A stretch of DNA of 64,000 bases from Pseudomonas sp. URIL14HWK12:I12 (GTDB lineage: Bacteria > Pseudomonadota > Gammaproteobacteria > Pseudomonadales > Pseudomonadaceae): positions 62,001-126,000 of the forward strand of contig NZ_QEQL01000001.1 of NCBI RefSeq assembly GCF_003097135.1, given 5' to 3'. The notes below the pieces were generated by a model that was not told the origin of the DNA, made no database searches, and was given only the letters and a program-made list of their open reading frames with translations. Every line of letters starts with the position of its first letter. Position 1 is the first letter of the stretch. The translations under genes were made by a program, and so were the position numbers. Shown piece after piece: positions 1-9,634 of this stretch.

Positions 1-620
1 ACCGTCGTGACCGATTTCTACCAACCCGGCGCCATGATGGCGCATGCGACCGGCGCGGCCCCGGTCGTCCCGCGGCCAATCAGGGTTATAGGCTGGCTTG
101 AGTGCCGAACAGCTGAACAAGTGCAGAATGTCCATCAGGATCAGCTCCTGATGCTGCTGCTCGTGGTTCAGCCCCAGTTCCACCAGTGCGCACTCAGCAT
201 CGGCCAGGCCTTGGGCCAGCAGCGCCTGCATGTGGGTGTCCACATGGGCGCGGTACGCCTGTACCTGCGAAAGCGCCGGGCGCGTCATCAGCCCGCGCTG
301 TGGTCGGGGTTGGCGCGGGCCGACCGCTTCGTAGTAAGAGTTGAACAGGTACCCGAACGTCTCGTCGAAGCGCTGATAACCCGGCAGGTGAGGGATCAAC
401 AAGAAGGTCTCGAAAAACCAGGTGGTGTGCCCCAGGTGCCATTTGGTGGGGCTTGCGTCGGGCATCGACTGAGCCCCCATGTCCTCGGCCGACAGCGGCG
501 CAGCGAGGGCCAGGCTGTGCGCTCGCACCGCACCATAGCGCTGGCGCAGGCTGGTGTGCAGGCGTGGCTTGGATGAGGCGGGCTGCAGCGGGTGGGCCTG
601 TGGCAGTGGGCTGGTCATCG
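1..620 (-). CDS. egtB: EgtB-like protein (ergothioneine sulfoxide synthase family), C-terminus cut by window edge
   Basis: The reading frame opens with ATG at 620 and is still open at base 1, so only the first 206 residues are present. They form the DinB-like iron-binding half of EgtB-type enzymes: [11 protein letters not shown] at residues 60-70 (H64) and NHEQQHQE at 151-158, giving the H-x3-H-x-E metal triad H152/H156/E158. In this family the iron centre joins a thiol donor to trimethylhistidine (hercynine) with oxygen to give a sulfoxide. The FGE-sulfatase-like C-terminal half should lie beyond the left edge, so substrate choice cannot be judged. It is transcribed alone here, in the same direction as the antiporter to its right. 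The family call is firm; the exact role in ergothioneine synthesis is inferred. Confidence 0.85.
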
Positions 621-683
621 AAGGTGCTCCCTCACGGACGGTTATAAGTTTATAAGCGTCGGTCAGCACCGATGGCCGCAAGT

Positions 684-2045
684 TCAACCGGCCGAACCCT
701 CATCGGTCGAGCGGTTACGGCGCGCGTAGTGGGCCAACAGAGGCTGAGTGCTCACACCGTGCAGCACGATCGACATCGCAACCACCGACAACGCCAAGGG
801 TGCGACGATCGCGGCGGCTTCCGGCGCCAGGTGATGGTCCAGGCAATAGCACAGGTAATAGAGCGTGCCGATGCCGCGGATTCCGAACCAGCCCAGCAAC
901 GCCCGCTGATGGCCGTTGAGCAGCCTTCGGCCGCCGCCTAATGCCCACACGCACAGAGGCCGGAGTATGAAGAACAGGCCCGCCCCCAGCAGCAGTGCGC
1001 GGCTGTCCCAGTAGCGCCAGAGCAAGGTGCCGAGCAAGGTGATCAGTACCACCTCAAGGATTCGCTCCAGCAGGCTCACGAACGCCAGGATATCGCCCAT
1101 GATGACCCCGGCGGCCAGTTGCGGCTTTTCCAATTCCTGTACATCGGCAACGATGGCCTGCTCCACAGGCTGCTCATGATGCCCCAGCACTGGGCGGGCC
1201 AGATGTTCGGCAGGCACATGCGATGCACTCAGGCGCGCTTCGGCTTGCCGCAAACCAACGCCTGCGGCGAATACTGCCAGGAAACCCAGCCCTCCCAAGG
1301 CGCTGGCCAAGGCGTACGCTACTGCGATCAGTGCCAAGGCAAGAAAATCGTTAGGTGAGAGAGTGCTGTCTTCATGGCGCACCCGCAGGGCAATCATCAA
1401 ATGCCCCAGGCCTCGGCCCAAACCGTAGCCGATCGCAAGCCCGACCGGCAGTGCCCACAAAAGGTCGCGCAGCAGCCACCCCATCAACCACTGTTCGCTA
1501 TTGTCAGGATGGCCAATCAACAGCAGGCTCAATAGCACGAAAGGAAAGGCGGTGCCGTCATTGAGCCCTGCCTCGCCGGATAAACCGAACCGCACGCGGT
1601 CCTCGTCCTGGGCATCGCTCACCTGCACCATGCTGGCCAGCACTGGATCAGTGGGGGCCAGCATTGCACCCAGCAACAAACTCACCCCTAGCCCAAGCCC
1701 CAGCCCGAAATGAGCAAGCGCTGCCACCCCGGCGATGGTCGCCAGCATCACCGGGCCTGCTAGGCAATAGGCCACCTTCCAGGCACTGCGGCCCAGGCTC
1801 AGGCGTAACTTGATGCCGGTGCCGAACAAGGACACCAGCACGGCAACTTCGGCCAGGCGCTCGAACCAGGGGCTGGCACGAGCGAGGTCCAGATCGATCA
1901 GGGCTGCGCCGGCTGGCCCGATGGCCAGGCCGAAGGCCAGGCATACCGCTGAAGTGGTCACTGGAAGCCAACGTAGATAGGCCGAAGCCAGCGCCAGTAG
2001 TAGGAGAAGCACGCCCAGCAGAGCCAGGCACAACAAGAAACTCAT
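684..2045 (-). CDS. NhaP-type cation:proton antiporter (CPA1 family)
   Basis: A 453-residue, almost wholly hydrophobic protein with about 12 membrane segments. Two CPA1 signatures are clear: [10 protein letters not shown] near residue 130, and [14 protein letters not shown] near residue 160, where the ND pair is the ion-binding motif of NhaP/NHE proteins. Such proteins exchange Na+ or K+ for H+ across the inner membrane in pH and salt homeostasis. The cytoplasmic tail is short and has no RCK domain. It is divergent from the KaiC-like gene at 2224 across 178 bp, and a second antiporter of a different family lies 2 kb further on. Ion specificity cannot be read from the sequence. Confidence 0.88.
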   Translation of the reverse strand: MSFLLCLALLGVLLLLLALASAYLRWLPVTTSAVCLAFGLAIGPAGAALIDLDLARASPWFERLAEVAVLVSLFGTGIKLRLSLGRSAWKVAYCLAGPVMLATIAGVAALAHFGLGLGLGVSLLLGAMLAPTDPVLASMVQVSDAQDEDRVRFGLSGEAGLNDGTAFPFVLLSLLLIGHPDNSEQWLMGWLLRDLLWALPVGLAIGYGLGRGLGHLMIALRVRHEDSTLSPNDFLALALIAVAYALASALGGLGFLAVFAAGVGLRQAEARLSASHVPAEHLARPVLGHHEQPVEQAIVADVQELEKPQLAAGVIMGDILAFVSLLERILEVVLITLLGTLLWRYWDSRALLLGAGLFFILRPLCVWALGGGRRLLNGHQRALLGWFGIRGIGTLYYLCYCLDHHLAPEAAAIVAPLALSVVAMSIVLHGVSTQPLLAHYARRNRSTDEGSAG

Positions 2046-2223
2046 GGCAGCCTTCTATTACAGGTATTGCGCTGTGACCTCCACGAGGCGCTTGGGGTTG
2101 CACCGATGACGGAAACATTGCTCACCCAAAGCGTGAAAAGGGAGGTAGAATTTTGCTCTTTAACATGTTGGCTCGCGGGCAAGTTGGGCTCGGCTCAGGT
2201 CACATTTACAGGCAGGACGGACT

Positions 2224-3666
2224 TTGAATAAGCTAAAACGCCTAAAAAGCGGCATTGCAGGCCTCGACGCTTTGCTCAAGGGTGGTTTGGTCGCCGGTGC
2301 CTCCTACATCGTGCAGGGGCGCCCCGGTTCCGGAAAAACCATCCTGGCGAACCAGTTGGGCTTCCATCACGCGAGCGAAGGTGGCCGGGTGCTGGTGGTG
2401 ACGCTGTTGTCCGAGTCTCACGAGCGCCTGTTCCAGTACCTGTCGACGCTGAGCTTCTTCGAACCGGGCCGCATTGGCGGCGACATTCAGTTCGTCAGCG
2501 CCTTCGATACTTTGGAAAACGAAGGCCTGGACGAGGTAGTGAAGCTGCTGCGCCGTGAGATTAGCCGGCAGAAGGCCACGGTGTTGATTGTCGATGGGCT
2601 GCTCAATGCCCGATTCAAGGCCGATTCCCAGATCGACACCAAGAAGTTCATCTCCGAGCTGCAGGGGCATGCGGCCTTTGCCGGTTGCACCGTGCTGTTT
2701 CTCACCAGCGCCCGGCTCGACGACGGCAGCCCAGAGCACACCATGGTCGATGGCGTGATCGAGATGGGCGAGGAGCTGTTCGGCAGCCGTGCGGTGCGGC
2801 GGATCCAGTTACGTAAAACCCGCGGCAGCGGTGCGCTCTCGGGGTTGCATGAATGCGAGATCACCGATGATGGCCTGGTGGTATACCCGCGCCTCGAAAG
2901 CCTCTATAGCCGCCCGGCGAGCCTGGATGTCTGGAGCAGTGAGCAGGTCAGCAGCGGCATTCCCAGTTTCGATGATCTGACACACGGCGGCCTGGCCAAG
3001 GGTTCCTCCACACTGCTCATGGGCCCATCCGGGGTCGGCAAGACTACCCTGGGCCTGCATTTCCTCAGCGCAGGCACCCCCCAGGAGCCATCATTGCACT
3101 TTGGTTTCTACGAGCCGCCCCAGCGGCTGCAGGCCAAGGCACGTTCTCTGGGCCTTGACTTCCCGGCCCTTCAGGCCAGCGGTGCGCTGCACCTGGCCTG
3201 GCATCCGGCTACTGAAGGCCTGATGGACGGCCTGGCGGCCAAGTTGCTCGCTCAGGTCGACAAGTACGGTATAAAGCGCGTACTGATCGACAGCTTCGGC
3301 GGCATGACCCGCATGGCCAGCAACCCGGCGCGGGTTTCCGACTTTTTCAGCGTGCTGGTCGCCGAGCTGCGGTCGCGCGGCGTAACGGTGATGGGCACCT
3401 TCGAGCTGCGCAGCCTGTTTGGGCCGGAGGTCAATTCTCCGCTGCCTGACCTCTCCAGCATCCTGGATAACGTTGTAGTCATGCGTTTTGTAGAGCATCA
3501 ATCTGAACTTAAGCGCTGCCTCACCATTCTGAAGATCAGAGACAGTGACTACGATGCTTCGCTTCGCGAACTGGTAATTGGCGAACAAGGTGTTGAACTG
3601 AAAAAGGCTTTCACCGATGCCCAGGCGGTGCTAACCGGTAGCGCCACCCAGGGCAGGGGCCATTAA
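2224..3666 (+). CDS. KaiC-like double RecA-domain ATPase
   Basis: A 480-residue protein with two tandem KaiC/RecA ATPase domains. The first Walker A is GRPGSGKT at residues 32-39 and the second GPSGVGKT at 267-274. The GFYEPPQ segment in the second domain sits where KaiC has its catalytic glutamate pair. No kaiA or kaiB is present, so a clock role is not implied; non-cyanobacterial KaiC homologues are usually linked to two-component signalling and stress. I use the TTG start at 2224: AGGAC lies about six bases before it, and no in-frame ATG is nearby. It is followed after 21 bp by a receiver-only regulator and then by a CPA2 antiporter, so it probably heads a three-gene operon. Confidence 0.88.
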   Translation: MNKLKRLKSGIAGLDALLKGGLVAGASYIVQGRPGSGKTILANQLGFHHASEGGRVLVVTLLSESHERLFQYLSTLSFFEPGRIGGDIQFVSAFDTLENEGLDEVVKLLRREISRQKATVLIVDGLLNARFKADSQIDTKKFISELQGHAAFAGCTVLFLTSARLDDGSPEHTMVDGVIEMGEELFGSRAVRRIQLRKTRGSGALSGLHECEITDDGLVVYPRLESLYSRPASLDVWSSEQVSSGIPSFDDLTHGGLAKGSSTLLMGPSGVGKTTLGLHFLSAGTPQEPSLHFGFYEPPQRLQAKARSLGLDFPALQASGALHLAWHPATEGLMDGLAAKLLAQVDKYGIKRVLIDSFGGMTRMASNPARVSDFFSVLVAELRSRGVTVMGTFELRSLFGPEVNSPLPDLSSILDNVVVMRFVEHQSELKRCLTILKIRDSDYDASLRELVIGEQGVELKKAFTDAQAVLTGSATQGRGH

Positions 3667-3687
3667 TGCCATCCAGGTCGATCTGAC

Positions 3688-4056
3688 ATGTCAACCATCC
3701 TCATCGTCGACGACGAGTTCCTGATCGCCGATATCCTCGGGTTTGCGCTGGAGGATGAAGGGTACATGGTGGTCAAGGCCAGTAATGGCAAAAAAGCTCT
3801 GGACGTACTCGATCGCGAGCGCCCGGCACTTGTGATCACCGACTTCATGATGCCAATCATGGACGGCTTCGAATTCGCTCGTGCCGTGCGCGCTCGGCCG
3901 GCATTCGCGCACTTGCCGATTTTGCTGATGAGTGGGGCACAGGGCAATGTAGGCCGGGCCAGCCCCGAGCTGTTTGCCGAGGTGTTCGACAAACCCTTCG
4001 ATATCCAATTGGTGCTTGCCAAGATTCGGGAGTTCGTGGACCCCACCGGTTTCTGA
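3688..4056 (+). CDS. Single-domain response regulator (receiver only)
   Basis: 122 residues forming just a CheY-like receiver domain: acidic pocket D8/D9, phospho-acceptor D52 in VITDFMMP, a Ser in LLMSGAQ as the switch residue and the Lys of FDKPFD near residue 104. There is no output domain, so it should act by binding a partner protein, plausibly the KaiC-like ATPase encoded just upstream. No histidine kinase is adjacent. It starts 21 bp after the KaiC-like gene and ends 23 bp before the antiporter start. Confidence 0.9.
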   Translation: MSTILIVDDEFLIADILGFALEDEGYMVVKASNGKKALDVLDRERPALVITDFMMPIMDGFEFARAVRARPAFAHLPILLMSGAQGNVGRASPELFAEVFDKPFDIQLVLAKIREFVDPTGF

Positions 4057-4079
4057 GTATCGCGTCACAAGGAGTGTTC

Positions 4080-5906
4080 ATGCCCGCCGAAAGCCATCTG
4101 CTAGAGGCCGCGGTCGTCTTTCTGCTTGCCGCCGTAATCGCCGTGCCTTTGGCGCGCCGCCTTCAGTTGGGCGCCGTTATCGGCTACCTGCTCGCGGGTG
4201 TCGTCATCGGGCCGGGCGTGCTGGGCCTGGTCAACAATACGCAAAATATCGCGCAGATTTCCGAGCTAGGAGTGGTTCTGCTGCTGTTCATCATTGGCCT
4301 TGAGCTGTCGCCGAGGCGGCTGTGGGTGATGCGCCGGTCGGTGTTCGGTGTCGGGCTGGCGCAGGTGCTGCTCACCGCAGCAGTGATCGGCGCGATTGCA
4401 CTGCTTGGTTTCGGACTACCACTCAACAGCGCAGTGCTACTGGGCCTGGGGCTGGCGCTTTCATCCACGGCCTTTGGCCTGCAAAGCCTGGCTGAGCGCA
4501 AGGAGCTCAACGCTCCCCATGGGCGCCTCGCCTTTGCCATCCTGTTGTTCCAGGACATCGCCGCGATCCCTCTGATCGCAGTCGTGCCATTGCTCGCCGG
4601 CAGCAACGCCCCGGCTGCTGAGGGCGGCACGCTCGAGCACGGCCTACGGATCCTGGCCAGCGTCGCGGTGGTGGTGATAGGTGGGCGCTACCTGCTCAGG
4701 CCGCTGTTTCGGATAGTCGCGCGGGCGGGCATTCGTGAAGTTTCGACGGCCACCGCACTGCTGGTAGTGATCGGCACCGCCTGGCTGATGGAGCTGGCCG
4801 GGGTCTCGATGGCACTGGGCGCTTTCCTCGCGGGGCTGCTGCTGGCTGACTCCGAATACCGCCATGAGCTTGAAGCGCAGATCGAGCCCTTCAAAGGTTT
4901 GTTGCTGGGCCTGTTCTTCATGAGTGTAGGCATGGGCGCCAACCTCGGCTTGCTGGTGCAGCGCCCTGTACTGGTGCTGGGGCTTACCTTGCTGTTACTG
5001 CTGACCAAGCTGCCTATCCTCTGGAGCATTGGCCGCCTGGCGGGAGGGTTGTCGCGGCAGAGCGCATTGCGCCTCGGTATGGTGTTGGCGGCAGGGGGTG
5101 AGTTCGCCTTTGTAGTGTTCAAGCTCGGCCATGAACAGGGCCTTTTCGATGCGCAGCTGCACGACGTGCTGGTGCTGACCATTACCTTATCGATGGCGCT
5201 TACCCCGCCGATGATGCTGCTCGGGGGGCGCTGGCTCGCGTCGCGGCCCAAGCCTGCACCCGTGGTGCCAGAGGAATACCGCACGATCGACGCCGATGCG
5301 CCTCGGGTCGTCATTGCCGGCATGGGCAGGATGGGCCAGATCGTGGCGCGTGTGTTGCGCGCGCAGAAGATCCCCTTCGTGGCGCTCGACACCTCGGTGG
5401 AAACCATCGAGCTGTCACGCAGTTTCGGTGGGGCACCTGTGTTCTACGGCGACCCGCTGCGGCAGGAGATCCTGCATGCAGCGCGGGTCGGTGAAGCTGA
5501 ATACTTCGTGATCGCCACCAACGACCCCGATACCAACATCCAAACTGCCGCACTGGTTGCTCGGCTTTATCCTCACGTGCGTATCATCGCCCGGGCACGC
5601 AACCGCCAGCATGTCCACAAGCTGGTGGATATCGGCGCTACACCGGTGCGTGAAACCTATCATTCCAGCCTTGAAATGACCCGCTTGGCACTGGTCGGCT
5701 TGGGGCTGAGCGAAACCCAGGCGCAGGCCAGGATTCGCAGGTTTCGCCAGCATGATGAGCAGGTGTTGCGTGCGCAGCACCTGCAGGTCGACGATGCTGC
5801 GAAGGTCCGGCAAACCGCTCAGGAAGCCAGAGCAGAGCTTGCCCGGTTGTTTGCAGCCGACGAAGAGGATGAAATCCGGGAGAGCCAGGAGCTAGCGCAG
5901 GACTGA
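4080..5906 (+). CDS. CPA2-family K+/H+ antiporter with RCK/TrkA-N domain (KefB/KefC-like)
   Basis: 608 residues: an N-terminal Na+/H+-exchanger-type membrane domain (about residues 5-380) and a cytoplasmic TrkA-N/RCK domain (about 409-525) beginning with the Rossmann motif GMGRMGQIV. This architecture is that of the Kef/YbaL group, in which the RCK domain gates cation efflux in response to nucleotides or glutathione adducts. The tail is charged (EEDEIRESQE). ATG at 4080 is preferred to the GTG two codons earlier because AAGGAG ends five bases before it. It is the third gene of the KaiC-like/receiver cluster, suggesting that the signalling pair affects ion homeostasis (inference). The transported ion is not certain. 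Confidence 0.88.
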   Translation: MPAESHLLEAAVVFLLAAVIAVPLARRLQLGAVIGYLLAGVVIGPGVLGLVNNTQNIAQISELGVVLLLFIIGLELSPRRLWVMRRSVFGVGLAQVLLTAAVIGAIALLGFGLPLNSAVLLGLGLALSSTAFGLQSLAERKELNAPHGRLAFAILLFQDIAAIPLIAVVPLLAGSNAPAAEGGTLEHGLRILASVAVVVIGGRYLLRPLFRIVARAGIREVSTATALLVVIGTAWLMELAGVSMALGAFLAGLLLADSEYRHELEAQIEPFKGLLLGLFFMSVGMGANLGLLVQRPVLVLGLTLLLLLTKLPILWSIGRLAGGLSRQSALRLGMVLAAGGEFAFVVFKLGHEQGLFDAQLHDVLVLTITLSMALTPPMMLLGGRWLASRPKPAPVVPEEYRTIDADAPRVVIAGMGRMGQIVARVLRAQKIPFVALDTSVETIELSRSFGGAPVFYGDPLRQEILHAARVGEAEYFVIATNDPDTNIQTAALVARLYPHVRIIARARNRQHVHKLVDIGATPVRETYHSSLEMTRLALVGLGLSETQAQARIRRFRQHDEQVLRAQHLQVDDAAKVRQTAQEARAELARLFAADEEDEIRESQELAQD

Positions 5907-5933
5907 CCCGGCTGCTGCTCGGGCCGGCCAGCG

Positions 5934-6971
5934 TTAGAATCTGAACGTTTCCAGCTGCACTGCCGCTGGCTGTCGAATCTGCGAGCTGCGAACAGCTTCT
6001 TCTTCTTGGCGCTTCTGCTGGGCTGCTGCCGATTTGGCAGCAGCCACGGCCTTGCGCGTGGCAGTGACCGCGCGCTGGGTTGCGTTGGCCTGTGCCAATG
6101 CCTCTGCCTGGCCGGCCACAGGCAGTGTTGCCCAAAGATGAGCAAGGCTTCGCGCCTGCGCCATGTTCCGGTTGAGAGCAGCCAGCGTTGCAACGTCTTC
6201 CGACTTTTCCCCTTGATCGACCCCGCAGCCGGCATGGCTGGTCAGTTGAGCTTGCCCATCGAGGGCGACGGTCTGTACGAAGTTGGGGTCGGCGATGGTG
6301 ACGGTGAATTGCTGCTGCCGCAGGGGTGCGCTCAGGAAGGTGAGGGTCGCAGTGCGGCATGCAGAGTGAAAATAGACGCCGGAGGCACGAGCCAGATCAA
6401 GCTGGGCCGTTGCGATCGCATCGCTGGGCACTGCGCTGTAGTCGAACCGAACAGCATAGGTAGTGGCGGCATTTTTCACCACGGCATAGCGTGTACCTGC
6501 ACGGGTATCCGGTTCGGCCATCAGGCGCTGCGTATCGATAGCCAGCGGCAGGGCAGGCGAGCGCCCGGTGCTCTCGGCAGAAGTGACGGCCGCTGGGACC
6601 GAGACCGGCGGTGTTACGTGCTGCGTTCCAGTGGTGTGCATGACCACGCTACGAACGACCCGTGTGCCCTCGTAGGTCGCCAGGTGAGGCGGCTTGGCCG
6701 GGGCGATAGGCTCAAAGCCATAATGCGTGCCTGCACCCTGTGCTTCGGCCGGCACAGAGAGCATTTCCGGCGCCCCGCCTGAGGTGGCGCTGGGCTGCAC
6801 CAGAAGCACCGAGCGGGCCAGGGTGAATTTGGTCATGCCGCTGTAATCGGCATGGGGGGCCGTATCGCTGTCATCGTACAGCACGTAGCGCCACTGGGTG
6901 GGGTCGGTAGAGTTGCACCCACTGAGCAACGGTGCTCCCAGCACCAAGGCCAACATCGACGAAATCTTCAC
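5934..6971 (-). CDS. Putative outer-membrane lipoprotein of unknown function
   Basis: 345 residues from a GTG at 6971, preceded at eight bases by GAGGGA. The N-terminus is a lipoprotein signal: VKISSMLALVLGA then LLSGC, with the lipidated Cys at residue 19. The body has no motif I recognise; it contains repeated beta-type stretches and two cysteines that could pair (SACRTA, HAGCGV). The last ~70 residues are Ala/Gln/Lys-rich (KAVAAAKSAAAQQKRQEEE) and probably form a coiled coil. An upstream extension to 7043 is possible but would bury the signal peptide. It converges on the antiporter gene with 27 bp between stops, so it is a separate unit. Function unknown. Confidence 0.72.
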   Translation of the reverse strand: MKISSMLALVLGAPLLSGCNSTDPTQWRYVLYDDSDTAPHADYSGMTKFTLARSVLLVQPSATSGGAPEMLSVPAEAQGAGTHYGFEPIAPAKPPHLATYEGTRVVRSVVMHTTGTQHVTPPVSVPAAVTSAESTGRSPALPLAIDTQRLMAEPDTRAGTRYAVVKNAATTYAVRFDYSAVPSDAIATAQLDLARASGVYFHSACRTATLTFLSAPLRQQQFTVTIADPNFVQTVALDGQAQLTSHAGCGVDQGEKSEDVATLAALNRNMAQARSLAHLWATLPVAGQAEALAQANATQRAVTATRKAVAAAKSAAAQQKRQEEEAVRSSQIRQPAAVQLETFRF

Positions 6972-7332
6972 GGGCTGGATCCCTCGATACACGACCACAA
7001 TGTGTCGGGCGCATCCATTGCGCCGGGCTGAAAGCGCGAACATAGACCTGCTGCTTCACGTTGTCCAGTGTTGCTTGCTCGGCGGTTGCGGCTATCACGT
7101 GAATAGCGCATCGAAGTGGCCAGGTAGATAGCGAAGCCCGTCTAGTAGTACGACAACGATGGGGTTATCAGTTCTCTAAAAACAGATGAAAATGGCAATT
7201 TCAGCCAATCAAGGGTCTATCTATTATCAAGCCTGTACGATAACGTATCCCTCGCTCAGCCGTGCAGCGAATGCCGTCGATGATCGGCGCGCGAAAGACG
7301 TTTGATAACAAGACCAACAAGGGGCCACCCCC
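6972..7332. other. Intergenic region between lipoprotein gene and garD
   Basis: 361 bp between divergent genes, so it should hold promoters for both. The section 7140-7250 is clearly richer in A+T than its surroundings. It includes the short dyad TACG-ATAA-CGTA at 7236-7247, about 85 bp before the garD start, which could be an operator. I see no small gene or convincing terminator. Confidence 0.4.
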
Positions 7333-8886
7333 ATGCAATTGATCGAACACTCTGACTCCCCCCGCTACGTGCGTCTTCACGATGACGACAACGTTGTCGT
7401 CGTGGTAAACGACCAAGGGGTTAGCGAGGGCAGCGCCTTTCCTGATGGCCTGGTGACTGTGGAAGGCATTCCGCAGAGCCATAAGGTCGCGACCAGCGAT
7501 ATTCCAGAAGGCGCCGAGGTGCGGCGCTACGGCCAGGTGATCGGCTACGCTGCCCAGCCGCTGCGAAAAGGTAGCTGGGTCCAGGAGCATCAGCTACGCA
7601 TGCCCACTGCGCCTGCGCTGGACAGCTTGCCGATGGCTAATGCCGTGCCAGCGCCACTGCCGCCACTGGAGGGCTATACCTTCGAAGGCTACCGCAACGC
7701 CGACGGTACGGTCGGTACGCGTAACATCCTGGGCATCACTACCACCGTGCAGTGCGTCACCGGCGTGCTGGAGCACGCCGTCAAGCGTATCCGCAAGGAG
7801 TTGCTGCCCAGGTATCCGAACGTCGACGACGTGGTTGCCTTGACCCACAGTTACGGCTGCGGTGTGGCCATCAACGCCCGTGATGCCTACATTCCCATTC
7901 GCACGGTTCGCAACCTGTCACGCAACCCGAATCTGGGGGGCGAGGCCCTGGTCATCAGCCTGGGTTGCGAAAAACTTCAAGCCGGGCAGGTCATGCACGA
8001 GGATGATCCCTCGGTGGACTTGTCCGAGCCATGGCTGTACCGGCTGCAAGACGCGGGGCAGGGCTTCGGTGAAATGATCGAGCAGATCATGGCGCTGGCG
8101 CAGGTACGGCTTGAAAAGCTCAATCAACGGCGCCGCGAAACCGTGCCCGCCAGCGAATTGATCTTGGGGATGCAGTGCGGCGGCAGCGACGCTTTCAGCG
8201 GTATCACTGCCAACCCCGCTCTGGGCTTTGCCGCCGACCTGCTGGTTCGGGCCGGCGCTACGGTGATGTTCTCGGAAAATACAGAGGTGCGTGATGCTAT
8301 CTACATGCTGACCGCTCGCGCTGAAAATCGAGACGTGGCCGACGCCTTGGTACGGGAAATGGACTGGTACGATCAATACCTGGAGCGCGGCGCTGCTGAC
8401 CGCAGTGCCAACACCACGCCTGGAAACAAGAAAGGGGGGTTGTCGAATATCGTCGAAAAGGCGCTTGGCTCGATCGTCAAGTCCGGTAGTAGCGCCATCA
8501 ACGGGGTTATTGGCCCAGGAGAGCGAGTAGGCCGCAGAGGGTTGATCTTCTGCGCTACGCCGGCCAGCGATTTCGTCTGTGGCACGCTGCAACTTGCGGC
8601 GGGCATGAACCTGCACGTATTCACCACTGGCCGCGGCACCCCTTACGGGCTGGCGATGGTGCCTGTGGTCAAGGTGTGCACCCGCAGCGAACTGGCCCGG
8701 CGCTGGCATGACCTGATAGACATCGACGCAGGGCGCGTGGCCACTGGGCGGATGAGCATCGAAGAGCTAGGCTGGGAGTTGTTTCATTACTATCTGGACG
8801 TCGCCAGCGGCCGCAAGCAGACCTGGGCCGAGCAGCATCGCCTGCACAACGACCTGGTGCTGTTCAACCCCGCACCGATCACTTGA
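7333..8886 (+). CDS. garD: Galactarate dehydratase
   Basis: 517 residues, the usual length of GarD. An N-terminal SAF-type domain (about 10-90) is followed by the UxaA/GarD catalytic part with [17 protein letters not shown] near residue 120, THSYGCGV near 173, [10 protein letters not shown] near 212 and [11 protein letters not shown] near 280; the conserved cysteines bind the metal in this enolase-unrelated dehydratase family. It dehydrates galactarate (mucate) to 5-keto-4-deoxy-D-glucarate in the cytoplasm. Unusually it stands alone: no transporter, kdgD-like dehydratase or semialdehyde dehydrogenase is next to it. A FadR-family regulator lies 11 kb away, without evidence of a link. Altronate dehydratase is the main alternative, but length and N-terminus fit GarD better. 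Confidence 0.88.
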   Translation: MQLIEHSDSPRYVRLHDDDNVVVVVNDQGVSEGSAFPDGLVTVEGIPQSHKVATSDIPEGAEVRRYGQVIGYAAQPLRKGSWVQEHQLRMPTAPALDSLPMANAVPAPLPPLEGYTFEGYRNADGTVGTRNILGITTTVQCVTGVLEHAVKRIRKELLPRYPNVDDVVALTHSYGCGVAINARDAYIPIRTVRNLSRNPNLGGEALVISLGCEKLQAGQVMHEDDPSVDLSEPWLYRLQDAGQGFGEMIEQIMALAQVRLEKLNQRRRETVPASELILGMQCGGSDAFSGITANPALGFAADLLVRAGATVMFSENTEVRDAIYMLTARAENRDVADALVREMDWYDQYLERGAADRSANTTPGNKKGGLSNIVEKALGSIVKSGSSAINGVIGPGERVGRRGLIFCATPASDFVCGTLQLAAGMNLHVFTTGRGTPYGLAMVPVVKVCTRSELARRWHDLIDIDAGRVATGRMSIEELGWELFHYYLDVASGRKQTWAEQHRLHNDLVLFNPAPIT

Positions 8887-8920
8887 TGCCCAGGGGCCGG
8901 GCTGGCCTGCAACTGCAGTG

Positions 8921-9634
8921 CTACCGGCCCAGCGCGTCGAACACACCGTTCGCCTTGAGCGCATCGAATGCCTCGCGCAGGGCTTGTACCGTCTCTGCAG
9001 TGCTGCCCTTGCTCATGGCGAACCAGGCCTTTGCAGTGAGTTGGTCAAGCCGAAGCACTGGCACCAAGGGGTGGGCGGGGCCGTTGTTCTGAGCGAAGTA
9101 GCGTGCGGCGTCAGCTTCGGCCAAGGGGATGAGGTCTACCTGGCCGTTGAGCAGCTTGCGCGCGTTGTCTTCTGCTGATGCCGACACCACCAGCCGGGTA
9201 AAACCCTGGCCGCGCAGGTAGGCTTCGCGGAAGTCATCGCGAACAACACCCAAGGTGTACTGGCGCGCGTCGTCCAGCTTTGAGAGCTGTATGTCGTCAC
9301 GCCTTTGCAGGCGATAGAGCAGGGTGTGGATCTGCGCGAACTGCCCGATCCATTCGAAGCGGCTCTCCCGTTCACGCGTACGTATCAAGGGAAAAATCAG
9401 TACGTCTGGTTCAGCCAAGGCCAGGTCGTAGGCGCGCGCCCAAGGGTACAGGGTGATGCTTCTGGGCAAGCCCGCGCGGGCCAGCAGGGCATCGGCGGCG
9501 TCGGTAGCTGGCCCCTTCAGCTCACCGCCCTGGTAATAGCTGTAGGATGACTCTTCGGTGACTACTTGCAGGGGCGCCGCCTGCGTACACAAGCACAGCC
9601 AACCCAAGGCAAGCCCCAGCCAGCGGCCCTTCAC
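8921..9634 (-). CDS. Periplasmic solute-binding protein, SBP_bac_3 type (second copy)
   Basis: 237 residues with a signal peptide (GTG-initiated, cleaved near TQAAP), then the family-3 binding-protein fold starting LQVVTEES. It shares YPWARAYDLA and the R-T-R-E-R-E-S-R-F-E-W-I-G stretch with the first gene of the operon, so the two are paralogues. No ABC permease or ATPase is nearby, which points to sensing or signalling rather than import. The GTG start overlaps the stop of the diguanylate cyclase gene by four bases (GTGA), indicating translational coupling. The ligand is unknown; small amino acids or related polar molecules are typical for the fold. Confidence 0.82.
   Translation of the reverse strand: MKGRWLGLALGWLCLCTQAAPLQVVTEESSYSYYQGGELKGPATDAADALLARAGLPRSITLYPWARAYDLALAEPDVLIFPLIRTRERESRFEWIGQFAQIHTLLYRLQRRDDIQLSKLDDARQYTLGVVRDDFREAYLRGQGFTRLVVSASAEDNARKLLNGQVDLIPLAEADAARYFAQNNGPAHPLVPVLRLDQLTAKAWFAMSKGSTAETVQALREAFDALKANGVFDALGR

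Noticed and set aside
7..576. 189-residue plus-strand ORF over the egtB-like gene
   Set aside because: It is antisense to a frame with clear EgtB motifs; its protein is Gln/Arg-rich and lacks any domain.
2224..3666. A circadian clock based on KaiC
   Set aside because: There is no kaiA or kaiB, and double-domain KaiC homologues are common in non-photosynthetic bacteria.
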